Of a DNA stretch of 64,000 nucleotides, positions 56,854 through 64,000 are shown one piece after another. The stretch comes from Okeania sp. SIO2B3. GTDB lineage: Bacteria; Cyanobacteriota; Cyanobacteriia; Cyanobacteriales; Microcoleaceae. The notes below the pieces were generated by a model. That model saw nothing but the letters and a program-made list of their open reading frames with translations. It did no database searches and was not told the origin of the DNA. Location of the stretch: the NCBI RefSeq assembly GCF_010672525.1, contig NZ_JAAHGH010000004.1, positions 304,307 through 368,306 on the forward strand, written 5' to 3'. The position numbers and the translations under genes were made by a program. Position 1 is the first letter of the stretch, and each line of letters begins with the position of its first letter.

Positions 56854-57202
56854 TCCTGTACAAGTAGTGATTTTTGTGGTTAGATTCCTGAGTGTGAAAG
56901 GGGTTTACTTTATAGATACAGCGCTTTCTATTGCCCGTGAGGTAAACCTATCGCGGGCAAGATGCCCGCACTAGAAAGCTTTATAATTAATATTTGTACC
57001 TCATAACGGGCGGAATCTTCTGTATCACTACATTTACAGGACTATAGCAATCCTAAATAGGTTGGGACAAATCAAAAAGTAGATAAAAAAGTTGAAACTC
57101 CTACCTGTTGCCTGTTGCCTAAAAAACAGTAAGATTTTTGCTACGAATAAAATAGGATTGCTATAACTTTTAATTAATTGAAAATACTTCTGAAAGTATC
57201 AC
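56854..57202. other. Intergenic with inverted repeats
   Basis: 56928-57030 is bracketed by AGATACAGCGCTTTCTATTG and CTTCTGTATCACT and contains CGCGGGCAAGATGCCCGC; a related GTGGGCATCTTGCCCGC segment is near 62285. The MITE 57043-57165 follows. Confidence 0.6.
57043..57165. mobile_element. MITE with TATAGCAATCCTA ends
   Basis: TATAGCAATCCTAAATAGGT and AATAAAATAGGATTGCTATA are inverted ends of a 123-bp element. A longer copy with a nested insertion is at 61682-61935. Confidence 0.75.
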
Positions 57203-59170
57203 ATGAAAAAGTCTAATTCAAATAATATTCGTAGTATTTATTTTACAAATAATCTGGAAAACAAAGACTTTGTAAATTCACAAGGTGGGCATCAGAGAAT
57301 CCGTAAAATATTGGTCGTAGGAACTGGAATATTTGGCACTATTTTATCAACTACAATACCTTTACTTTCAGGAATATCGCTGAGTATGATATTTGAAACT
57401 CTATCAGATGAATATTACTTTGGTAAAATAGAACTTGGATTAATAATATTAGTACCTTATATTTTTTTCTTATATTTAGCTGCGAATGGCATCAAAATAA
57501 ATACTTTTATTGTAATTGCTTTCATATTTTGTATTGCAATTGTATTGATTAATGTTATAAAAACATCTAATACAAGAATTGAATTACTAGCATTAATTGG
57601 ATTGGTTATTGTCATAGCGTACTTAGGAATAATAATGATTGGATCTGCAATAAGTTTTACATCTGTAGCGGGTGAAACTATAAGTGATTTTTTGATTCTA
57701 AGTACTACTATTTTGGCAGCTATAGCTGTTACTGGAAAAACTGATGACCCACAACAGGAACAAAAAGAAATAATAATATATATTTCAGAAATTGCCACAA
57801 TTCTGACAGGTTATATTGTTGCTAGAAAAGCTATCAGAGGTTCCCCACAATTTGCATGGATAAAAAAAATAGCTGTATTTTTATCTGCCACAGGTGGAAC
57901 TTCTTTTTACGGTGTTGATTTAACAAATGCTTGTTTTGATAATTCACATTTGCCCCATACAGATTTTAGAAAAGCTACATTAACTGGCGCTAGTTTTAAA
58001 AATGTTACAGGGTTAGAATTATCTAGACTACAAGATACAATTTTAGAAGACCCCCATGTCAGAAAACTATTAACAAATCCAGAGGATGGCGCTGGCAAAG
58101 ATTATACTGGAGCAAATCTTAGTGGTGCTAACTTAAAAGGAGCTAATTTAGCAGGAGCTATTCTCATAGGAGCAAAATTAAATGGCGCAGACTTAACAGA
58201 TGCTAATTTAGAAGGAGCAAATTTATCTAAAGCTCAACTATTAGATGTAGATTTTTCCAGAGCAAATCTAACAGAAACCTGTATAGAAGATTGGAGTATA
58301 AATAGTCGTACTTGCTTTAAAAATGTTGATTGTAAAAGAATTTATATAAAACAAGGCAAACACGGTTTTTTAGAACCTAAACCAGACAGTGGAGAATTTC
58401 AAGATCGTGAATTTGAAAAATGGATAGATGAACTTCAAGAAACTGTAGATGTACTTTTACACGATTTTGATTTTGGCGGTTGGCAAGCTCTAGGTACTGC
58501 TCTAGATAAAACAGCAAATAAATATCAAGGAATCAATAAAAGTCGCTGGAAAATAGAACAAAAAGATAAGAATGTGGTCCTCGCACAAATCGGCGTTTCA
58601 CCAACCGCAGACAAACCAGCAATTCATCAGAGCATTACAAATAATTATTATAATGAATTATCCATTCAAGGTAATAAAGCTAATATACTATTAAACCCTT
58701 CAGAAAAGGTAGAAATTATGGACAACAAAAATGAAAATCCCACAGTAAGTGGAGATTTAGTGAGTGGAGATAAAACCACATCTGGAGATGTTCATCTAAG
58801 CGATGTTAAGCTCACAAATTCTGGAAGTATGGCATTAGTAAACCTCAACGGTCAAATTAACAATACAATCCAACAACTCCAGGATATTAAAACAGAAAAA
58901 GGCGAAGATTTAGCAACTATTTTAACTGCCTTGCAAGAATCAATTAATGGCGACTCTGTACTATCAGAAGCTCAAAAAAAGGAAGCTCTTGAAGCTGTAG
59001 AAACCATAGCAGAAGAAGGCAAAAAAACATCAGGGGAGCGCGTGCGAAAACTTTGTTCCATGGCTTTGAATGCTCTCAAAGGTCTAACAGCAGCAGTGAC
59101 AGACACTAGCAAACTAGCAACAACTCTCAAAACTTACCTGCCAACTCTCACTGCACTTCTGGGTTTATAA
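57203..59170 (+). CDS. Membrane protein with pentapeptide repeats and coiled C-terminal domain
   Basis: 655 aa. Five or six hydrophobic segments lie between ~35 and ~205 (VVGTGIFGTILSTTIPLLSG, LGLIILVPYIFFLYLAA, FIVIAFIFCIAIVLINVI, LLALIGLVIVIAYLGIIMIG, and a segment near TILTGYIVARKAI). Pentapeptide repeats A(D/N)LxG occupy ~230-260 and ~298-355. Next is a ~90-residue soluble region, a GNN-like turn segment (SITNNYYNELSIQGNKANIL, VSGDLVSGDKTTSGDVHLSD) and a helical C-terminal domain. I know no named family for the whole; the layout suggests a membrane-anchored scaffold with an oligomerising or regulatory tail. Confidence 0.7.
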   Translation: MKKSNSNNIRSIYFTNNLENKDFVNSQGGHQRIRKILVVGTGIFGTILSTTIPLLSGISLSMIFETLSDEYYFGKIELGLIILVPYIFFLYLAANGIKINTFIVIAFIFCIAIVLINVIKTSNTRIELLALIGLVIVIAYLGIIMIGSAISFTSVAGETISDFLILSTTILAAIAVTGKTDDPQQEQKEIIIYISEIATILTGYIVARKAIRGSPQFAWIKKIAVFLSATGGTSFYGVDLTNACFDNSHLPHTDFRKATLTGASFKNVTGLELSRLQDTILEDPHVRKLLTNPEDGAGKDYTGANLSGANLKGANLAGAILIGAKLNGADLTDANLEGANLSKAQLLDVDFSRANLTETCIEDWSINSRTCFKNVDCKRIYIKQGKHGFLEPKPDSGEFQDREFEKWIDELQETVDVLLHDFDFGGWQALGTALDKTANKYQGINKSRWKIEQKDKNVVLAQIGVSPTADKPAIHQSITNNYYNELSIQGNKANILLNPSEKVEIMDNKNENPTVSGDLVSGDKTTSGDVHLSDVKLTNSGSMALVNLNGQINNTIQQLQDIKTEKGEDLATILTALQESINGDSVLSEAQKKEALEAVETIAEEGKKTSGERVRKLCSMALNALKGLTAAVTDTSKLATTLKTYLPTLTALLGL

Positions 59171-59455
59171 AAAAAATTAGTTTTTAGTGGTGCGAAGGTT
59201 AAATTGAAAAAGGACAATAATTAGCGATCGCCTACTCATAACCAAAATTTAACCTAACCATATCTACAACATAACACCACGAAAATACCTTAGAACATTT
59301 AAAAATGCTCCAACTCAGTCAGGGATAACTTCTAACTTCTAACTTCTAACTTCTAACTTCTGACTTCTGACTTCTCCTACTATCTACCCCCTTGCCAATG
59401 ATCCCCTGCCGTTGGACACTGATAATGACAATGTTGTTGGCAATGAGGTTCAACC
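59171..59455. other. Intergenic upstream of glgC
   Basis: 285 bp with a HIP1 site (~59224) and a TAACTTCTAACTTCTAACTT tandem array (59329-59375). The glgC promoter is presumably here; no hairpin recognised. Confidence 0.5.
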
Positions 59456-60745
59456 GTGAAAAACGTACTAAGTATAATTCTAGGCGGTGGCGCAGGTACC
59501 CGTCTCTATCCATTAACAAAACTGCGGGCCAAACCAGCAGTACCCCTAGCTGGGAAATATCGGTTGATAGATATTCCCATCAGTAACTGCATCAACTCAG
59601 ACATCGAGAAAATCTATGTTCTGACCCAATTCAACTCAGCTTCTCTAAACCGTCATATTACTCGTGCCTATAACTTCCCTGGTTTCAGTGAAGGTTTTGT
59701 CGAAGTTCTCGCAGCTCAACAAACTAAAGATAATCCAGAGTGGTTCCAAGGAACAGCAGATGCTGTCCGTAAATATATATGGTTGTTCAAAGAGTGGGAT
59801 ATTGATTATTTTTTAATTCTCTCTGGAGACCATCTCTACCGCATGGACTATCGGGAGTTTGTCCAACGTCATATTGAAACAAAGGCAGATGTTACTCTTT
59901 CTGTTTTACCCATTGATGAAGCAAGGGCGTCTGATTTTGGTTTAATGAAAATTGATGACTCTGGTCGGATTATTGAGTTTAGCGAAAAACCTAAAGGGGA
60001 CGATCTAAAAATTATGGCAGTCGATACTTCTGTATTAGGAGTTAGTCCAGAAGTCGCTAAAGAACAACCCTACATTGCATCAATGGGGATTTATGTTTTT
60101 AATAAACAAGTTCTAATTGACCTCCTAGATAAATCTCCAGACCATACAGATTTTGGTAAAGAAATTTTGCCTAGTTCGGCCAAAGATTATAATCTTCAAG
60201 CTTATCCATTTGAAGGTTATTGGGAAGATATTGGGACGATTAGGTCATTCTATGAAGCTAATTTGGCTTTGACCCAACAGCCTCAACCACCCTTTAGCTT
60301 TTATGATGAAAAAGCTCCTATTTATACACGTTCCCGGTATTTACCACCAAGTAAACTTTTAGACTGCCAGATTACAGAGTCAATTGTTGGAGAAGGTTGT
60401 ATTCTTAAGCAATGCCGAATTGACCATTGTGTTTTAGGATTGCGATCGCGAGTTGAAGCTGGTTGTACAATTGAAGACTCTCTTCTAATGGGTGCAGATT
60501 ACTACGAACCTTTTGCAGAACGAAAATCTGGCCTACAAAAGGGTATTGTCCCATTGGGTATCGGTGCTGAAACTACTGTTCGTGGGGCGATCATCGATAA
60601 GAATGCCCGCATTGGTCGCAATGTCCAGATTATTAATAAAGATCGTATAGAGGAAGCTCAACGTGAGGAAGATGGATTTATCATTCGTAGCGGTATTGTT
60701 GTTGTCTTGAAGAATGCCATTATCCCAGATGGCACAGTAATCTAG
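59456..60745 (+). CDS. glgC: Glucose-1-phosphate adenylyltransferase
   Basis: 429 aa from GTG 59456 (read [20 protein letters not shown]), matching the conserved start. Signatures: [21 protein letters not shown] (nucleotide binding), [31 protein letters not shown] and the C-terminal left-handed beta-helix with [17 protein letters not shown]. Makes ADP-glucose from glucose-1-phosphate and ATP, the committed step of glycogen synthesis; in cyanobacteria activated by 3-phosphoglycerate. Full length. Confidence 0.97.
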   Translation: MKNVLSIILGGGAGTRLYPLTKLRAKPAVPLAGKYRLIDIPISNCINSDIEKIYVLTQFNSASLNRHITRAYNFPGFSEGFVEVLAAQQTKDNPEWFQGTADAVRKYIWLFKEWDIDYFLILSGDHLYRMDYREFVQRHIETKADVTLSVLPIDEARASDFGLMKIDDSGRIIEFSEKPKGDDLKIMAVDTSVLGVSPEVAKEQPYIASMGIYVFNKQVLIDLLDKSPDHTDFGKEILPSSAKDYNLQAYPFEGYWEDIGTIRSFYEANLALTQQPQPPFSFYDEKAPIYTRSRYLPPSKLLDCQITESIVGEGCILKQCRIDHCVLGLRSRVEAGCTIEDSLLMGADYYEPFAERKSGLQKGIVPLGIGAETTVRGAIIDKNARIGRNVQIINKDRIEEAQREEDGFIIRSGIVVVLKNAIIPDGTVI

Positions 60746-60825
60746 TAAGTGTTTGAGTTTTAGTTGTTAGTTGGTTAGCGGTTATTAGTAAATGCTGCTA
60801 ACCACAAAATACTAATTGCTAATTT

Positions 60826-61293
60826 ATGACCAGACTAATTATTCTTATTGGACTTCCAGCTAGTGGCAAATCCACTTTAGCCAGGAAAATAGTTACTAGA
60901 TATCCTCAGTGTCAATTAATTTCTACTGATGCTATCCGTGCTCAGTTATTTGGTGATGAAGCAATTCAAGGACCTTGGCTCCAAGTATGGCAACAAGTAC
61001 AGCAAAAATTTTACCAAGCTGTACGCCAAACATCTCTGGCCATATATGACGCTACAAATGTCCAACGTAGGCAACGACGACAAGTAATTGACTTGGCAAA
61101 GGAAAGTGGATTTACCCATCTAACTGGTTTATGGCTTGACAAATCATTAGAATTATGCTTAATAAGAAATCGGCAACGACAGCGTCAAGTTCCTGAAGAA
61201 GTAATCATGAAAATGTATCGGCAGTTAACAGATGCTCCTCCAAGTTGTGAAGAAGGATTAGATATAGTGAAACGAATTACTAAATTAAGGTAG
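60826..61293 (+). CDS. P-loop kinase-like protein (AAA_33/polynucleotide kinase type)
   Basis: 155 aa. Walker A GLPASGKST (~9-17), Walker B-like AIYDATNV and an Arg-rich lid (RNRQRQRQVPEEVIMKM) match small P-loop kinases of the AAA_33 group, related to T4 polynucleotide kinase and zeta-type kinases. The substrate is unknown. It lies 80 bp after glgC in the same direction and may be co-transcribed. Confidence 0.82.
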   Translation: MTRLIILIGLPASGKSTLARKIVTRYPQCQLISTDAIRAQLFGDEAIQGPWLQVWQQVQQKFYQAVRQTSLAIYDATNVQRRQRRQVIDLAKESGFTHLTGLWLDKSLELCLIRNRQRQRQVPEEVIMKMYRQLTDAPPSCEEGLDIVKRITKLR

Positions 61294-62489
61294 GGGTTGA
61301 AAATTATTGTTATCGCAAAGTATAAAACACAAGATAAGAGATTTTTTCGCACCTTATTATACAATATTACACAATTAAGGTTTATAGCCTCTACCCATCG
61401 AAAAAAGGAAAATTTTTTTTACTAAATCCTCTTCTTTTAAAAAAAGGTAATGATTAATCATTCATTGTTAAAATGAGATTTTTTCTACATACAATACCCA
61501 TTAAATTTATCGCAAAATCACAACTATAAATCAACCTTTATTCTGAGATTTTTTATTATGAATTAATTCAGCAAGCCCTAATTAATTTTAAATTGAGATT
61601 TCTTGCACCACAAAAAAGTTTGATAAGACTCATTAAACTTCAAGATATTGCAGATAATAATTTGAATTAAAGCTGATAAACTATAGCAATCCTAAATTGG
61701 TTGCGGGCAATCAAAAAATAGATAAAAAAACTGACACTCTTACCGAAAAATCGTGGTCTAAAGCCTCCCCTTTTAAGGGGATAAAAAAAGAGGATATTCT
61801 ATATTTCAAGCCTCCTTATTGCAGAGATACTGATAACTGATAACTGATAACTGATAACTGATAACTGATAACTGAAATGACCTGTTCCCTGAAAACAGTA
61901 AGATTTTTATACACAAATAAAATAGGATTGCTATATAGCTGAGTGCCTATAGATAAACTCTAAAATAAAGTACGGAAATTGCTATTGCTCTTTCAGGAAA
62001 AACCGAACTTAAATCAATGTTAAATCTTGATAACTTGAAGTAAGTAAAGTCAAACATTAAAATTCAGCCTGATTGATTAGTTATTAATATGTGGCAGTAG
62101 TTTTTTTATAAAAAATGTTGCCAACCTGGATATAGGTTGAAACTAACTTCTACTGGAGAAAGTATAACGATCTTATCTGAATTTATGAATATTGCATCTG
62201 AAAAATCAAAAAAACACTTGAAACCAGATATACAGAAGATTCCAAGTATATGAAGTACAGATGTTAACCAGGGAATTTATACAATGTGGGCATCTTGCCC
62301 GCAATAGGGGTATCTTGCGCGCTATGGTTGTGCCTCACCAAGATGAAATTTGCTGTATCTATATGTATATTACTTTTGACTGTTAACGCTTGACATTTGT
62401 TATTGATAGTTTTCTTATAATTAATCATTAAGCAATCATATATTACATTCACATTGATCTGAAAAATATTAAAATGGGGAGATAGATAA
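61294..62489. other. Long intergenic region, ~1.2 kb
   Basis: Includes a TAGGG-family MITE end (AATTCAGCAAGCCCTAATTA, ~61564), the MITE 61682-61935, and ~62265-62350, where GTGGGCATCTTGCCCGCAAT resembles the repeat near 56950. A 62-codon minus frame at 62264-62452 overlaps this repeat and is not credible. The last 130 bp is AT-rich and should hold the dnaJ promoter; GGGGAGA at ~62475 is its Shine-Dalgarno. Confidence 0.6.
61682..61935. mobile_element. MITE with TATAGCAATCCTA ends, carrying a nested repeat
   Basis: TATAGCAATCCTAAATTGGT and AATAAAATAGGATTGCTATA bracket 254 bp. Relative to the 123-bp copy at 57043 it contains an inserted AAAGCCTCCCCTTTTAAGGG segment and six or so tandem TGATAACTGATAACTGATAA units (61830-61875). 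Confidence 0.75.
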
Positions 62490-63500
62490 ATGGCTACAAC
62501 TGATTTTAAAGACTATTATTCAATCTTAGGTTTAACTAAAAGCGCTACTGCCGAAGAAATAAAAAAAGCTTATCGTAAATTAGCGAGGAAGTATCACCCA
62601 GATATGAACCCGGGTGACAAGAAAGCAGAAGCTCGTTTTAAAGAAGTTAATGAAGCTTATGAAGTTTTATCAGATCCAGAAAAACGCAAAAAATATGACC
62701 AATTTGGTCAATACTGGAATCAAGTAGGTTCCACAAGTGGCGGATGGCCTGGAGGTACTGGTGGTACTACTGTAGATTTTGGAGGTTTCGATTTTAGTCA
62801 GTATGCCAGTTTTGAGGATTTTATCAATACCTTATTAGGGCGTGGTGGAACTCCAGGTAGTAATCCTGGTGGACGACAAACTTATACCTACAAGACTAAT
62901 ACAGGTTGGCCAGGGGGATTTAATAATGGATTTGATGGTTTTTCTAATTTTGAAAATCGTCAGTCAGGAGCTTCTCTGAATTTAGAAGCTGATATTACTC
63001 TTACTTTTTCCGAAGCTTTCCGAGGAACACAGAAACGTGTGGGTAGTGGAGAAGTTTCTATTCCTCCAGGGGTTAAACCAGGAAGTAAAATTCGAGTTAA
63101 AGGTAGAGGTCAATTAGATCCATACACTAAGAAAAGAGGAGATTTGTATCTGAAGGTAGAAATTCAGTCTCATTCTTTTTTCCAGTTTGACGGAGATAAC
63201 TTGCTTTGTGAGGTACTAATAACTCCTGATGAAGCTGTATTGGGTACATCTATTGAGGTGCCAACTCCTGATGGTATGGTTAATGTTAATATTCCTGCGG
63301 GTATTCGTTCCGGTCAGTCTTTACGGTTACGAGGTAAGGGATGGCCAAAGGCTAAGTCAGGGGGACGTACTGACCAGTTAGTACGGGTTACTATTGCTGT
63401 CCCTAAAGATATTAGTGGTATAGAAAAAGAGTGCTACGAAAAAATTAAAGCTAATCGTACTTTCAACCCTCGTAGTCATTTGCAAAGTATATCGTTGTAG
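62490..63500 (+). CDS. DnaJ-type co-chaperone (CbpA-like, no zinc finger)
   Basis: 336 aa. J domain ~7-75 with the HPD motif ([21 protein letters not shown]), a Gly/Phe-rich linker (~80-165, [25 protein letters not shown]) and two C-terminal substrate-binding domains (~165-325: [45 protein letters not shown]). The CxxCxGxG zinc finger of class I DnaJ is absent, so it is a class II type like CbpA. It stimulates DnaK ATPase; dnaK is 13 kb upstream. GGGGAGATAGATAA provides the ribosome site. Confidence 0.93.
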   Translation: MATTDFKDYYSILGLTKSATAEEIKKAYRKLARKYHPDMNPGDKKAEARFKEVNEAYEVLSDPEKRKKYDQFGQYWNQVGSTSGGWPGGTGGTTVDFGGFDFSQYASFEDFINTLLGRGGTPGSNPGGRQTYTYKTNTGWPGGFNNGFDGFSNFENRQSGASLNLEADITLTFSEAFRGTQKRVGSGEVSIPPGVKPGSKIRVKGRGQLDPYTKKRGDLYLKVEIQSHSFFQFDGDNLLCEVLITPDEAVLGTSIEVPTPDGMVNVNIPAGIRSGQSLRLRGKGWPKAKSGGRTDQLVRVTIAVPKDISGIEKECYEKIKANRTFNPRSHLQSISL

Positions 63501-64000
63501 TTTAAGTTCACTTCGGAGATGGGGAGATGGGGAGATGGGGAGTGTTCATTAATGGATAATTGATAATGGATAATGGATAATTGATAATTACCTCTGGTTA
63601 AAACCGCTCTTGATTGAATATAAGTAAATACTATTTCTTCTCTTGGTCTCATGGATATGGCTCCGAGACCCGCTCTTATCAGAGCCGCTCCGAATTGCGC
63701 CATCCCACCCAACGGGGAAGCTGCGAAGAGAGAACTCCGTTCCGCTGTCGCGTTTCGCGTCAGCGTTGCGAAGCAAACGACCGCTGTCTTGGTCTCATGG
63801 ATATGGCGAGGGGACCTCGCCATCCCTCGACCGCTTTTTTTCCCTTTTAAAAGGGGAGGCTTCAAGGCGCTAATTATTTAATTATTAATTATTAATTATT
63901 CGGTAAAAACTGTGGACGTTGCTGAATCACTGAAATGAAAACTGCTTTCAACAATTAATAATGAATAATGAATAATGAATAATTACCTCTGCTTGAAAAG
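63501..64000. repeat. Terminal repeat block, inverse of 51735-51937 with an insertion
   Basis: After the dnaJ stop comes GGGGAGATGGGGAGATGGGG, then the inverse of the long repeat (TAATGGATAATTGATAATGG ... TTAACCAGAGG mirrored) to ~63905. Between two copies of CTTGGTCTCATGGATATGGC (63641 and 63788) is an extra ~145 bp with GCCGCTCCGAATTGCGCCAT and GCGTTTCGCGTCAGCGTTGC palindrome-like parts. Several small frames here are repeat-derived. A new copy of TAATGAATAATGAATAATGA and TTACCTCTGCTTG begins at 63955. Confidence 0.65.

Noticed and set aside
63588..63881. Several overlapping frames on both strands near the window end
   Set aside because: All lie in a palindromic dispersed repeat; frames on both strands arise from the inverted structure, and no protein family fits.

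Overview
The window looks like a chromosomal segment of a large-genome, AT-rich filamentous cyanobacterium, probably of the Oscillatoriales type (Okeania/Moorena/Trichodesmium-like; the genus is inference). Evidence: chlP (geranylgeranyl reductase of chlorophyll synthesis), glgC, a CbbY-type phosphatase, a cyanobacterial DnaK, many HIP1 octamers (GCGATCGC), WD40 STAND and CHAT proteins, and very long intergenic spaces full of short dispersed repeats.

Layout. 1-2283 (-): 5' part of a LamG-repeat protein. 2.9-9.9 kb: receiver-GGDEF protein, receiver pseudogene, class II amidotransferase, M3 oligopeptidase, gene debris with a TnpB tail. 10.1-15.6 kb (-): CbbY-like phosphatase, TetR regulator, 14-repeat WD40 STAND NTPase. 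16.2-25.1 kb (+): the centrepiece, a two-protein enediyne-type iterative polyketide synthase: KS-AT, then ACP-ACP-KR-DH-PPTase followed by two hot-dog thioesterase-like domains. The two genes are separated by ~790 bp of nested insertion sequence whose outer end supplies the stop codon of the first gene. 26.4-30.7 kb (+): three genes that all start with closely related receiver domains (receiver alone; REC-PAS-GGDEF-EAL; REC-PAS-class III cyclase). 31-38.4 kb: two TnpB remnants, argF, CHAT protease-like protein, rdgB, DUF938 protein. 38.4-38.75 kb (-): tRNA-Arg(CCU) interrupted in the anticodon loop by a 246-nt group I intron and flanked by IS200/IS605-type end sequences. 39-46.3 kb: chlP, an IS903-type MITE, yidD, dus, a membrane TerB-like protein, a divergent KAS III-like protein, a broken panE. 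47.2-51.7 kb (+): dnaK, DUF4112 protein, and an overlapping ParA-like ATPase/HEPN pair. 52.5-64 kb: aldo/keto reductase, GH13 glycosidase, two unrecognised proteins (one a membrane/pentapeptide-repeat fusion), glgC, a P-loop kinase, a DnaJ-type co-chaperone.

The intergenic DNA is unusually rich in non-autonomous elements: about ten families with recognisable terminal inverted repeats, often nested, plus many copies of a GC-rich palindromic island (CCCACCCCTAACCCCTCC type). Several genes or gene remnants end at or inside such elements, which makes this a good region for studying how MITEs remodel operons.

The strongest candidates for follow-up are the split enediyne-type PKS, the intron-bearing tRNA-Arg, the ParA-HEPN pair, and the MITE with a 9-bp target duplication and internal hairpin repeats. 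All assignments come from reading sequence and motifs; no database search was possible.
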